Positions 7,955-16,605 of a stretch of 64,000 nt of DNA are shown piece by piece; position 1 is the first letter of the stretch, and each line of letters starts with the position of its first letter. The stretch is from NCBI GenBank assembly GCA_965243415.1, contig OZ251549.1:4030001-4094000 (forward strand), in the 5' to 3' direction. This stretch comes from G965204755 sp965243415 (GTDB lineage Bacteria; Acidobacteriota; Vicinamibacteria; Marinacidobacterales; Marinacidobacteraceae). The position numbers were made by a program, and so were the translations under genes. A model generated the notes under the pieces. The model did no database searches. It saw only the letters and a program-made list of their open reading frames with translations, and was not told the DNA's origin.

Positions 7955-9012
7955 GCGGATCGGGTTCCGGGGGATCCGGCGAGTCCGGGGCGCCGGCGGG
8001 GACCGCCGCCGGACTCCGGGAGATCCACGACCTGGCGGAGATCGGGGCCGGGACGGCGCGCGAGTTGGTGGCGCTCGCCGCCCGCCTGCGGGAACGCCCG
8101 GAACCGCGCGCCCTGAAAGGGAGGGTGCTGGTGCTCCTGTTCCTGAGCCCTTCGCTGCGCACCCAGGCGTCGTTCCAGGCGGCGATGGGCCGGCTCGGCG
8201 GCGCCTCCTTCGTGATCGCCCCGGACCGGTTCATCCACCGCCTGGAATTCGACCCGGGGGCGACGATGGACGGTTCCGCCGCGGAGAACATCGCCGAGGC
8301 GGTCCCGGTGCTGGCCGCCTACGGCGACGCCCTCGGGGTGCGGGCCTTCGCGGCGCAGGAATCGCTCGCCGAGGACCTCGCCGACGAGCGGTTCGAGCGG
8401 ATCCGCAGCCTCTGCCCGAAGCCCTTCCTGAACCTGGAATCGGCCTCGCGCCACCCCTGCCAGGCGCTCTCGGACTGGCGGACGCTGGACGACCTGGCGA
8501 TCCCGGCGGCCGGGGGACGGCTGACGCTCTCCTGGGCCCGGCATCCGAGGCCGCTGCCGCTGGCGGTGGCGCGGGACACCCTGCGGATGGCGGCGCTCCG
8601 GGGCATGGAGGTCACCGTCCTGCGCCCGGAGGAGTTCGCCCTGCCGGCGCCGGTGATGGACGAAGCGCGCTCCCTGGCGGCGGCCGCCGGCGGCTCGGTG
8701 CGTGAATCCGGGGCGATCGCCGAGGGCATGGCGGGGGCCGAGGTGCTCTATGCGAAGTCCTGGGCCTCGCCGCAGTGCTACGGCGACGCCGAAGCGGACG
8801 GGGCGCTCCGGGCCGGGCTGACCGACTGGACGGTGCGCGAGGACTGGTTCGCCGGCGCCGCCCCGGACTGCCGCTTCCTCCACTGCCTGCCGGTGCGGCG
8901 GGGGGTGGTGGTGGAGGGCGCGGTGCTCGACGGGCCGCGCTCGGCGGTGGTCCGCCAGGCGGAGAACCGCATGTGGACGCAGATGGCCGCGCTCCACCGG
9001 ATGCTGGCGTGA
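7951..9012 (+). CDS. argF': N-acylornithine carbamoyltransferase (AOTCase/SOTCase type)
   Basis: A 353-residue transcarbamylase that would make N-acylcitrulline from N-acylornithine and carbamoyl phosphate. The phosphate loop reads FLSPSLRTQASF, not the STRTR of ordinary OTC. The segment LEFDPGATMDG then EAVPVLAAYGDALGVRAF is characteristic of the acetyl/succinyl branch. HPCQALSDW and FLHCLPVRRGVVV complete the active site. I cannot decide between acetyl and succinyl substrate from sequence alone. It begins with GTG in an overlap with argD and ends in a GTGA overlap with argB. A glycine/serine-rich stub of about 20 residues precedes the fold. Confidence 0.9.
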   Translation: MSGSGSGGSGESGAPAGTAAGLREIHDLAEIGAGTARELVALAARLRERPEPRALKGRVLVLLFLSPSLRTQASFQAAMGRLGGASFVIAPDRFIHRLEFDPGATMDGSAAENIAEAVPVLAAYGDALGVRAFAAQESLAEDLADERFERIRSLCPKPFLNLESASRHPCQALSDWRTLDDLAIPAAGGRLTLSWARHPRPLPLAVARDTLRMAALRGMEVTVLRPEEFALPAPVMDEARSLAAAAGGSVRESGAIAEGMAGAEVLYAKSWASPQCYGDAEADGALRAGLTDWTVREDWFAGAAPDCRFLHCLPVRRGVVVEGAVLDGPRSAVVRQAENRMWTQMAALHRMLA

Positions 9013-10031
9013 GCGGCGCGGGAAGGAAGCCGGCCCCGGCGGGTCCGGCGGCCGCGGCGGGCTCGCCGGCGACCCGGCCGGCGGCGGAGTCCCCGGAGGA
9101 ACGGCGCATCCGCGTCCGGGCGCTGCAGCACGCCGCTCCCTACCTGAAACGGTTCCGCGGCAAGGTCTTCGTCATCAAGGCCGGCGGCGCGGTGCTCGCG
9201 GATCAGGCCGGCGTCCGGGGCCTGGTGGAACAGGTGGCCCTGCTGTTCCACCTGGGGATCCGGGTGGTGCTGGTCCACGGCGGCGGACCGCAGTCCACCC
9301 GCCTGGCCGAGGCCCTGGGGGTGGGGGCGCGCTTCGTGAACGGCCGCCGGGTCACCGACGAGGGAGCGCTGCGCGTCGCCACCATGGTGCTGAACGGCGA
9401 GATCAACACCCGGATCCTGGCCGCCTGCCGCGACCTGGATCTCCCGGCGATCGGCCTCTCCGGGGTGGACGCCGGCCTGATCCGCGCCCACCGCCGCCCC
9501 CCGGTGCGGGTGGGCGCCGGCGACGAGCCGGGCCGGACCGTGGACTACGGCTATGTGGGCGACATCGAGGCGGTGAACGCCGAGTGGCTGGAGAAGCAAC
9601 TGGGGATCGGCGCCCTGCCGGTGGTGAGCCCGATCTCCGCCGACGCCTCCGGCACCCTGCTGAACATCAACGCCGACACCGTCGCCGCCGCCCTCTCGGT
9701 GGCCCTCGGCGCGGAAAAGTTGATCCTGCTGGGCGAGGCGCCGGGACTGCTGGCCGACCCCGACGACGCGGCGAGCGCGGTGTCGTTCCTCGACCTGGAG
9801 GGACTGGCGGCGCTGCGGGTCTCCGGCGCGATCCGGGAAGGGATGCTGCCGAAGGCGGACTGCGTCCGGAACGCCCTGGAGGGCGGAGTGGCCCGGGCGC
9901 ATCTGCTCCCCGCCGGGGTGCCCGACAGCCTGCTGCTGGAGGTCTTCACCCCGGAGGGCGCCGGGACCCTGGTCGTCCCGGATCTCGCCGCCCTCTCCCC
10001 CGCCGAACGCTCCCTCCGCGCCACCGGCTGA
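9009..10031 (+). CDS. argB: N-acetylglutamate kinase
   Basis: A 340-residue amino acid kinase, longer than usual because of an alanine/proline-rich N-terminal extension of about 35 residues. Motifs are FVIKAGGAVL (about 50-60), VLVHGGGPQSTRLAEALG, the arginine-containing FVNGRRVTDE, ALPVVSPISADASGTLLNINAD and the C-terminal GMLPKADCVRNALEGGV. It catalyses phosphorylation of N-acylglutamate, the step before ArgC. The long N-terminus is reminiscent of arginine-inhibited hexameric kinases, but I did not recognise a clear inhibitory helix. It is the last gene of the operon, with a hairpin just after the stop. Confidence 0.93.
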   Translation: MSGAGRKPAPAGPAAAAGSPATRPAAESPEERRIRVRALQHAAPYLKRFRGKVFVIKAGGAVLADQAGVRGLVEQVALLFHLGIRVVLVHGGGPQSTRLAEALGVGARFVNGRRVTDEGALRVATMVLNGEINTRILAACRDLDLPAIGLSGVDAGLIRAHRRPPVRVGAGDEPGRTVDYGYVGDIEAVNAEWLEKQLGIGALPVVSPISADASGTLLNINADTVAAALSVALGAEKLILLGEAPGLLADPDDAASAVSFLDLEGLAALRVSGAIREGMLPKADCVRNALEGGVARAHLLPAGVPDSLLLEVFTPEGAGTLVVPDLAALSPAERSLRATG

Positions 10032-10034
10032 CGA

Positions 10035-10065
10035 CTCGCCTGGTGGGAGAGAATCCACCGGCGAG
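10035..10065 (+). terminator. Hairpin after argB
   Basis: Eleven-base-pair stem CTCGCC(T)GGTGG / CCACCGGCGAG with one bulged T and an 8-nt loop, beginning three bases after the argB stop. No T-tract follows, so it may terminate weakly, act with Rho, or protect the mRNA 3' end. Confidence 0.55.
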
Positions 10066-10095
10066 AGCAACCACCGCTGACCCGGAACTGACCCG

Positions 10096-11409
10096 ATGCT
10101 GAAACGACTCCGCGTCCGCGGCTACAAGTCACTCGGGGACCTCGAGGTGTCCCTGCCGAACTTGGCTGTCTTCCTCGGGCCGAACGCCGCCGGGAAGAGC
10201 AACCTGCTCGACGCCCTGCAACTGCTCTCGAAACTGGGGACCAGCCGGACCATCGAAGAGGCGTTCGAGCCTCCGTACCGCGGCGACCCGATCGAGTCCT
10301 TCACCGTCGGCGACGGCGGCATCCGCTCGCTGCTCGCCGAGGACCGCCTGTCCTTCTCCATCGAAGCAGACCTCGTCCTCTCCGACAGCGTCGTGGAATC
10401 GGTGCACCGGCAGATCGCCGTGATGCGGCAGCCGAGCGGCAGAACGGAAGCAGGCGCGAAGGGGAATACACCGGGCCGCGTCCGCGAGCGGAACCTGCGC
10501 TACCGCGTCGAGATCGAGATGCTGCCGAAGTCGGGCGTGCTGCGGGTGACCGACGAGTACCTCGCCGCCCTGAACAACCAAGGGGAACCGAAGAAAAGCC
10601 GCAACCCCTTTCTCGATCTCCGGGGCGAACGGATCCACCTGCGGCTCGAGGGGCAGGCGCACCCGACCTACTTCGATCGCTACCTGGATCGCACCATTCT
10701 GTCGATGCCGCACTACCCGCCGCACCACCCGCACTTGACGGCGGTCCGCCGGGAATTCGAGAACTGGAGGTTCTATTACTTCGAACCGCGGGAACGGATG
10801 CGCGCGCCGAACTCGATCCGGGAAGTGCGGCGGCTCGGCTCGATGGGCGAAGACCTGGCCGCGTTCCTCAGGACACTCCGCGCCCTCGAACCCCGGCAGT
10901 TCCGAGCCCTGGAGAAGGCCCTGGGGATGCTCGTTCCGAGCGTTTCCGGAATCGAAGTGGAAGCGAACGATCTCGGTGAGGTGGAACTGCGTCTGCGCGA
11001 AGACGGAGCCGGGATTCCGGCCAGCGTCCTGTCCGAAGGCACGCTCCGTATGCTGGGTCTGCTGGCGCTGACCGGGATCGCCGAGGCCCCGACTCTCGTC
11101 GGCTTCGAGGAACCGGAGAACGGCGTGCATCCCGGGCGCGTGAACCTGATCGCGGACTTCCTGAAGACGCGAGCCACCGTCGGTCGAACCCAGTTCCTGG
11201 TAACGACGCATTCACCCATGCTCGTGGACCTGCTGCCCCGCGAGACGCTGTACGCAGTGCGGCGCAGCGGGCGGCAGACGCGGATCTCCCCCTTGCGCGA
11301 GTGGGGGCCCCTCTGGTTCCGGGGGAAAACGGCCGAAGCGTTCGACGATCGCGAAGACAGCGAACTCCCGGTTTCCCAACGGATCCTGCGCGGGGACTTC
11401 GATGCGTGA
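10096..11409 (+). CDS. SMC/RecF-like AAA ATPase of a defence-type gene pair
   Basis: A 437-residue ABC/SMC-type ATPase. It opens with LKRLRVRGYKSLGDLEVSL and the Walker A FLGPNAAGKSN (about residues 27-37). An ABC signature-like LSEGTLRMLGLLALTG (about 315-330), Walker B TLVGFEEPENGVHPGR and the switch histidine LVTTHSPMLVDLLP follow. The middle 200 residues are specific to this protein. It overlaps the downstream TOPRIM/RloB-like gene by 8 nt, so the two are probably coupled. Such pairs occur in OLD-, PARIS- and RloAB-like anti-phage systems. Third codon positions are less GC-biased than in the arg genes, consistent with acquisition. The phage-defence role is inferred. Confidence 0.8.
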   Translation: MLKRLRVRGYKSLGDLEVSLPNLAVFLGPNAAGKSNLLDALQLLSKLGTSRTIEEAFEPPYRGDPIESFTVGDGGIRSLLAEDRLSFSIEADLVLSDSVVESVHRQIAVMRQPSGRTEAGAKGNTPGRVRERNLRYRVEIEMLPKSGVLRVTDEYLAALNNQGEPKKSRNPFLDLRGERIHLRLEGQAHPTYFDRYLDRTILSMPHYPPHHPHLTAVRREFENWRFYYFEPRERMRAPNSIREVRRLGSMGEDLAAFLRTLRALEPRQFRALEKALGMLVPSVSGIEVEANDLGEVELRLREDGAGIPASVLSEGTLRMLGLLALTGIAEAPTLVGFEEPENGVHPGRVNLIADFLKTRATVGRTQFLVTTHSPMLVDLLPRETLYAVRRSGRQTRISPLREWGPLWFRGKTAEAFDDREDSELPVSQRILRGDFDA

Positions 11410-11995
11410 GATCGCGCTGTTCGTCGAGGATCGTGCGCATCGGGAAGTCATCGGAGCACTGGTGCAGCGCCTCGCCGCGGAACGGGACCTCGAGGTGCGG
11501 CTGCATTGGCACAGCGCGGCCGGCGGCCACGGTCGGGTCGCGCAGGAGTTCCGCAGTTTCCTGACAGACCTGGAGCGCGCCGCAGGGGGCGACCCCGAAG
11601 CACGCCGGCCGGACCTCATCGTCGTCGCGACCGACGCGAACTGCCACGGGTTCGCCGAACGAGCGAAGGAGATCCTGCCCGTCCGGAGTCCTGCGGAGAC
11701 CGTTCTCGCCGTCCCGGATCCTCACATCGAAAGATGGCTGCTGCTCGATGGCGCCGCCGTGAAGACCGTCCTCGGGCGCGGCTGCGACGCTCCGGATCAG
11801 AAGTGCATCCGTCACCGCTACAAACAGATGCTGTCGCAGGTCGTGTTGGCAGCCGGCCTCCAACCCCACTTCGACGGCGTCGAATTCGCCGCCGATATCG
11901 TGCGGGAGATGGACTTGAACCGGGCCGCCGGGAGCGACCGCTCGCTCGGACGGTTCCTCGATGCCTTGGGCGACCGCTTCAAGACCTGGCGTTGA
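11402..11995 (+). CDS. TOPRIM/RloB-like partner protein
   Basis: A 197-residue protein starting REIALFVEDRAHREVIGALV, the Glu-containing first strand and helix of TOPRIM-like folds. It continues with DLIVVATDANCHGFAERAK (candidate metal-binding Asp strand) and VPDPHIERWLLLDG. The last stretch resembles the xNPxxELWLL segment of RloB and DUF4435-type effectors. The likely role is a nuclease or other effector controlled by the ATPase encoded immediately upstream (8-nt overlap). Family assignment is tentative. Confidence 0.6.
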   Translation: MREIALFVEDRAHREVIGALVQRLAAERDLEVRLHWHSAAGGHGRVAQEFRSFLTDLERAAGGDPEARRPDLIVVATDANCHGFAERAKEILPVRSPAETVLAVPDPHIERWLLLDGAAVKTVLGRGCDAPDQKCIRHRYKQMLSQVVLAAGLQPHFDGVEFAADIVREMDLNRAAGSDRSLGRFLDALGDRFKTWR

Positions 11996-12295
11996 CTCGC
12001 TCCACCGCTGCTCCCGGCCTCCCCGGATCCCTGACGGGAACGGGCGTGGACGCGGGAGATCGACACCGGGCCCCGACACGCAGGGGAGGGCTGTCGGTCA
12101 CGATCGGGCGCCCGGCGGCAGCCGTAGTCTCCATTTCTTCGCGGCTGCTTCCCCGGAGACCTGCCGGTTCCCGTCGGCGCGACGACGAAAAAGCGGACCG
12201 GGCATGACTTCTCCCGGGGCCGATTTCGATGAACGCTCGCCGACCGGTTTTCGGCGGCGCGCCGGAATCGTCCCGCGCCGGGTACGGAGGCAGCC
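11996..12295. other. 300-nt gap with no supported gene
   Basis: Between the effector stop and the next GTG start. Open frames here show no recognisable domain and no clear start signal. I see no promoter box that I trust. Confidence 0.5.
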
Positions 12296-13192
12296 GTGAT
12301 CACCATCGTTTCGTGGAACCTCGACCGGAGGCGGGAGGTGATGCCGATGCTCCGGGAGAGGGGCGCCGATCTCGCGCTGCTGCAGGAGGTCGGCCCCGGG
12401 GTGGCGGAGGAGTTGGCGGACGCTGTAGTGGGCGGTCCGCTCCGGCTCGAAGGGAACGACCACCGGCCGGCGGTGGTGAAACTGTCGAACCGCGTCGCGG
12501 TGGAACCGCTCCGACCGAAGCGCCTTCCGCTCTCGAGTCTGGAGGAGAACGAGATCGCCGTCAGCGACCCCGCCACCCTCGCCGTCGCGCGCGTCACCCC
12601 GGGGGCCGATAGCGAGGCGTCGTTCGAGCCGTTCCTCGTCGCGTCGCTGTACGCGCGCTGGCTGACCCCCCATCCGCTCGCGAACCGAAGGCCGCCTGCC
12701 GGAAAACGGAGCAGGGGCGCCATCCGCATCTACGCCGACGCCTCGGCGCACCGGATCGTCTCCGACCTCTCCACCTTCATCGGGCACACGGATCCCGCGA
12801 CCCACCGCCTCCTCGCCGCCGGCGACCTCAACACGATCTACGGCGCGACCGAAGAGAGTCGCCTGGAGACTGCGGCCCGGGCGCAGACCATCTTCGACCG
12901 GCTGGATGCCCTCGGGTTCGCGTTCGCCGGACCGCAGTGGCCGGCGGGCCGGCGCTCGGACCCGCCCTCCCCCGAGGTCCCGCCCGATACCCGGAATGTC
13001 CCCACCTTCCTGACCCCCGCGCGACTCCGGGAGATGCAGGAAGCGCCGGCGGACGGAGCCGTCAGCGGCAACCAACTCGACTATGCGTTCGCCTCCCGCG
13101 GCTTCCACGAGCGGGTCCGGGTCCGGGCCTTGAACGCGCCCGGCGAGTGGGGCCCGAGCGACCACTGCCGCCTCCTGATCGAAGTGGACTGA
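12296..13192 (+). CDS. Endonuclease/exonuclease/phosphatase-family hydrolase
   Basis: A 298-residue protein of the EEP (DNase I-like) superfamily. ITIVSWNLDRR holds the first-strand Asn. LALLQEVGPG has the metal-binding Glu (about residue 31). LLAAGDLNTIYG has the catalytic Asp-Leu-Asn (about 180). WGPSDHCRLLIEV carries the Ser-Asp-His pair at the C-terminus. The QLDYAFASRG motif precedes it. There is no signal peptide, so a cytoplasmic nuclease or phosphodiesterase is expected. It sits between two ATPase/effector pairs, so a role in the same island is possible but unproven. The start is GTG. Confidence 0.8.
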   Translation: MITIVSWNLDRRREVMPMLRERGADLALLQEVGPGVAEELADAVVGGPLRLEGNDHRPAVVKLSNRVAVEPLRPKRLPLSSLEENEIAVSDPATLAVARVTPGADSEASFEPFLVASLYARWLTPHPLANRRPPAGKRSRGAIRIYADASAHRIVSDLSTFIGHTDPATHRLLAAGDLNTIYGATEESRLETAARAQTIFDRLDALGFAFAGPQWPAGRRSDPPSPEVPPDTRNVPTFLTPARLREMQEAPADGAVSGNQLDYAFASRGFHERVRVRALNAPGEWGPSDHCRLLIEVD

Positions 13193-13250
13193 GCGCCCCC
13201 GGTCTCGCCTTCTTCGCGGGTCCCGGCACCCGGACTCGCCTCCCGGGCGG

Positions 13251-13433
13251 CTACGACGGCGCCTCGTCCGTCGCCGCCAGGATCCCGGCCAGGGACACCC
13301 GTTCGTGCAGGAATACCGGAACTCTCAGCCCCCGCAACCGGCGGGTCTCCAACGGCTCGTTCGGACGAACCCGGATCGTCTGCTTGGGCAGATTCGGAGC
13401 GAGTTGGAGCGCCCATAGGACGTTCCTGATCTG
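13251..13433 (-). other. In-frame continuation beyond the TAA of the small nuclease-like gene
   Basis: Reading on in the same frame past the TAA at 13434-13436 gives 60 further sense codons and then TAG at 13251-13253. The peptide (WALQLAPNLPKQTIRVRP, then LRGLRVPVFLHERVSLAGIL) looks like genuine coding sequence, with mostly G/C third positions. The most economical reading is that the gene once ran to 13251 and was cut by a nonsense mutation. A translated readthrough form is the alternative. Confidence 0.6.
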
Positions 13434-13814
13434 TTAAGGGCCGGTCGGGCCTCCGACTCGCGCAGCCGAAGCCTCGAGGTAGCGAACGATCGGATGCGTC
13501 ATCCACAACTGTTCCATCGGCTTCGTCTCCGACTCGCCCTCCAGGGTCTTCTTCAATTCCACGAGCAGCGCATAGTCGTTCCCGTCACCGGGCCCCAAGA
13601 TCAGGTAGTCGCATTTCTGCAGGAGTCGCCCTTCGCGAACGCACTTCAGGTGATCCACACCCGTCATCGAAACGACAGCCACCTCCGGCGGGAGTCCATC
13701 GAGGATCACGGTCATCTGACCCTTCTCCACCAGTTCTGCCTCCCGGCGCGCGGGATCCACGGCGACCAGGAATCCATCCTTGAACACGCGCTCCGCAGCG
13801 TCCTTCCAGGTCAC
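13434..13814 (-). CDS. Small PD-(D/E)xK-like partner of an ATPase, probably truncated
   Basis: A 126-residue protein beginning with GTG in a GTGA overlap with the upstream ATPase gene. KCDYLILGPGDGNDYALLVELKKTLEG has the spacing of a D...(D/E)xK nuclease core: an Asp in DYLIL and VELKK on the next strand. No other known domain is visible. The pair architecture (ATPase plus small nuclease) is typical of phage-defence modules, but this exact combination is not one that I can name. The reading frame continues for 60 codons after the TAA, suggesting that the original product was about 187 residues. Confidence 0.6.
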   Translation of the reverse strand: MTWKDAAERVFKDGFLVAVDPARREAELVEKGQMTVILDGLPPEVAVVSMTGVDHLKCVREGRLLQKCDYLILGPGDGNDYALLVELKKTLEGESETKPMEQLWMTHPIVRYLEASAARVGGPTGP

Positions 13815-15232
13815 GCTCCGGGATCCTCCTGTTGCATCAACCTCGACGAAATTCCCTGCGCCCTGCGGTTGATGGACTCGATCGTCCGTTCGAACACCGG
13901 GAGATCCAGACCGTAGGCATTCCGGTCGCAGGGGCGAAGACCGCCATCTTCTGCCACATAGGCGCGCACCTGGTCGTCCTCCAGAGCCAGATCTTCCCGA
14001 TACCCGAAGGTGCGCAGGGCGTCTTTTTTGGACTCCAGGTGGCCCAGCATCAACAGGTTGTTGATCTCCTTGGCGATGTAGTCGCTGTGCGTGGTGATGA
14101 GTACGCGCATGCCGGCCTTTACGATCCCGGTCAGCAGGTGGACGAGTTGCACCTGGTTCTCCGTGTCCAGATGGCTCTCGGGTTCGTCCACGATCAGGAG
14201 GTGTTCCCGGCGCGCCGCATGGCGAAGATAGAAGTAGAGGTCGGCGAGGCCGCGCGCGGACGAGGATGCTTGTGAGAGAGGAATGTCGAATCGCCCCTCC
14301 TCGCGTCGTCTGGAAACGAATCGCACCTCGCCGTCGGAGATCCGAAAGGTACCGTCCATCAGGTCCTCGATCCGGTCGGACAGGCGTCGCTCCCGGAGTT
14401 CGCTGACATCGTTCTGGAGATCCGGGAGGCTTCTGGTGAAGTCGATGTTGTCCTGGATCGGCGTGGCGTAACGACTCGTCGCTCGCTCGATGAGCCGGAA
14501 GGCATCGTCGCCGTTCTCGCCGTTCCGGTAGTCCACTTGCTGCAGGGACTGCAGCAGTCGGTTCTTGGCGAAGTCGAGTTCCCGGAAGAAGAGGGAGATG
14601 CCGAATCGCTCGGCGGTCAGCACGACCGGTACGGGCAGGGACGAGAGGAGGAGATGGAAGTAGGCGGCTTCCGCTCCGTTCCGGTAGTGCGTCTGCGGGC
14701 GTCCGTTCGAGAGGTCGGCTCGGAATGCCGCACGGGCGCCGTCGAACTCCACGGACACCGTCCCGGCGCCACCGGCGCGGACGGTGACCGGCGGAACCGA
14801 CGCCGGAAAGGCGTCCTCCCACTCGACACTCAGCCGGGCGTCGGCGAACCCGCGGCTCCCGGCACGGAGAACTCGCCGCACGCAGGACCTCGAATCGTCT
14901 GCATCGATGTTTCGGGCGAGCAGGGCTCGTTCCTGCGAGAGCATGGCGCGGTCCACGCGCCGGATGGCGTAACCGACCGTCGACAGCGACTCAGCGATCT
15001 GCTCGAAGTCGAGAGGCTCCGCTTCCGGGCTCCGAAGTTCGTCCGGGAGCGTCGCCAACTTTTCGGAGACGCCCCCTCGACCCGACCAGAGTGCGCGCTC
15101 CTGGAGCAGGCCGCAAAGCGTGTAGGCCAGGTAGGTCTTGCCGGTGTTGTTTCGGCCGGCGATGATGGTCAGTCCGCCGAGTTCGAGGGAGGCGTCCTCG
15201 ATCGGGCCGAGGTTTCGGAAGCGGAAGATCAT
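13811..15232 (-). CDS. AAA_15/AAA_21-type ATPase of a second defence-type pair
   Basis: A 473-residue ATPase. MIFRFRNLGPIEDASLEL starts the fold, followed by Walker A IIAGRNNTGKTYLAYTL (about 24-40). A central insertion is rich in charged helices. PLSQASSSARGLADLYFYLR is at the signature position, HLLIVDEPESHLDTENQVQL is Walker B and D-loop (about 345-365), and RVLITTHSDYIAKEINNLLML is the switch region. This matches the DUF3696/AAA_15 type of OLD-like ATPases. It is the first gene of a two-gene minus-strand unit with the small nuclease-like gene. The AT content is higher than in neighbouring housekeeping genes. Confidence 0.8.
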   Translation of the reverse strand: MIFRFRNLGPIEDASLELGGLTIIAGRNNTGKTYLAYTLCGLLQERALWSGRGGVSEKLATLPDELRSPEAEPLDFEQIAESLSTVGYAIRRVDRAMLSQERALLARNIDADDSRSCVRRVLRAGSRGFADARLSVEWEDAFPASVPPVTVRAGGAGTVSVEFDGARAAFRADLSNGRPQTHYRNGAEAAYFHLLLSSLPVPVVLTAERFGISLFFRELDFAKNRLLQSLQQVDYRNGENGDDAFRLIERATSRYATPIQDNIDFTRSLPDLQNDVSELRERRLSDRIEDLMDGTFRISDGEVRFVSRRREEGRFDIPLSQASSSARGLADLYFYLRHAARREHLLIVDEPESHLDTENQVQLVHLLTGIVKAGMRVLITTHSDYIAKEINNLLMLGHLESKKDALRTFGYREDLALEDDQVRAYVAEDGGLRPCDRNAYGLDLPVFERTIESINRRAQGISSRLMQQEDPGA

Positions 15233-15340
15233 CGTCGGAACTCGGTTGGCTCAGGGGGTCGCTCGGTCGGCGGCAATCCTACCAATGGCGGTCGGGGGTT
15301 GCGGCGCGCGGAGACACCCCACCGGGCCGCCGCCGTGCGG

Positions 15341-16573
15341 TCAGGAGTCGCCGAGGGCGCCGGAGTGGCGGAGGCGGCGGGTTTCCGCCGGCGTGTAGCC
15401 GGCGATCTCGGTGAGGACCGCCTCCGTGTGCTCGCCCCGGAGGGGAGGCGGGAGCGGCGCGGCGCGGGGCTCGCCGTCGAACTGGACCGGGTTGCCGACG
15501 AGGCGGAGGGGGGTCGGCGGGGCCGCGGCGGGGTCTTCGGCGGGGGACGCGCGGAAGGCCGGGTGGTCGCGTTCGAGGACCATTCCCCGGGCGCGGAGTT
15601 GAGGGCTCGCCAGGATCTCGGCGACGCTGCGGACGCGGCCCACCGGGACGCCCACCGCGCCCAGGCCGGTCTCCCAGTGGCCCACCGGGCGGGCGCGGAA
15701 GATCGGTTCCAGCAACTTCCGCAGTTCCCGGCGGCGGCGGACGCGGTCCGGGTTCCTCGCGAATTCCGGACGGTCGAGGGCCGGGGACACCACCGAGCAG
15801 AACCGCTTCCAGGCGGGGTCGTTGCCCACGGCCACGATGACATGGCCGTCCGCGGCCGGGAAACTCTCGTACGGGGTCAGCGACGGGTGGGCGTTGCCGC
15901 TGCGCGCCGGTTCCGCCCCGGTGAGCAGGGTCCCCTGCGCCTGGTAGCAGAGCGTCGCCACCACCGAGTCGAAGAGCGCCACATCCACCCGGCGGGCGCG
16001 GCCGTCGCGCTCCCGGGCGAAGAGCGCCGCCAGGATGCCGTGCGCCGCCAGCATCCCGGAACAGATGTCGGCGAGCGAGGCGCCCACCTTCGTCGGTTCG
16101 CCGTCTTCCGGGCCGGTGAGGCCCATCCAGCCGCCTTCGCCCTGCATGATGGCGTCGTACCCGGGCCGGTCGGAGAGCGGGCCATACTGGCCGTAGGCCG
16201 AAACGGAACACCAGACGAGACGCGGATTCCGCTCCATCACCGACTCCGCCGGGAATCCCAGCCGCGCCAGGGTGCCCGGGCGGAAGTTCTCGATCAGGAC
16301 ATCGCTGCGGGCGAGCAGCCGGGAGAGCGCTTCCCGTCCGCCGTCGGTCTTCAGGTTCAGGGTGACGCTCCGTTTCCCCCGGTTCACCGCGAGGAAGTAG
16401 GCGCTCTCGCCGTGCGCGAAGGGCGGGCCCCAACTCCGGGTATCGTCGCCGGCGGGCGGTTCGATCTTGAGGATCTCGGCGCCGAGGTCCGCGAGCAACA
16501 TCGTGGCGTAGGGCCCGGCGAGCACCCGCGAGAGGTCGGCCACCCGCACTCCGGCGAGCGGGGCGCCGGTCAT
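15341..16573 (-). CDS. CaiB/BaiF-type (class III) CoA-transferase
   Basis: A 410-residue family III CoA-transferase: GVRVADLSRVLAGPYATMLL, ADLGAEILKIEPP, VNRGKRSVTLNLK, DVLIENFRPGTLARLG and GYDAIMQGEGGWMGLTG, which holds the catalytic Asp (about residue 145). VDVALFDSVVATL completes the fold. The enzyme moves CoA between carboxylic acids. The substrate cannot be read from sequence. It lies 32 nt after a class III aminotransferase on the same strand, so a shared route for an amino-acid-derived carboxylate is plausible. Confidence 0.9.
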   Translation of the reverse strand: MTGAPLAGVRVADLSRVLAGPYATMLLADLGAEILKIEPPAGDDTRSWGPPFAHGESAYFLAVNRGKRSVTLNLKTDGGREALSRLLARSDVLIENFRPGTLARLGFPAESVMERNPRLVWCSVSAYGQYGPLSDRPGYDAIMQGEGGWMGLTGPEDGEPTKVGASLADICSGMLAAHGILAALFARERDGRARRVDVALFDSVVATLCYQAQGTLLTGAEPARSGNAHPSLTPYESFPAADGHVIVAVGNDPAWKRFCSVVSPALDRPEFARNPDRVRRRRELRKLLEPIFRARPVGHWETGLGAVGVPVGRVRSVAEILASPQLRARGMVLERDHPAFRASPAEDPAAAPPTPLRLVGNPVQFDGEPRAAPLPPPLRGEHTEAVLTEIAGYTPAETRRLRHSGALGDS

Positions 16574-16605
16574 CCGGTGGTTACCGCGCCCGCGCCCGGT
16601 GGTCG

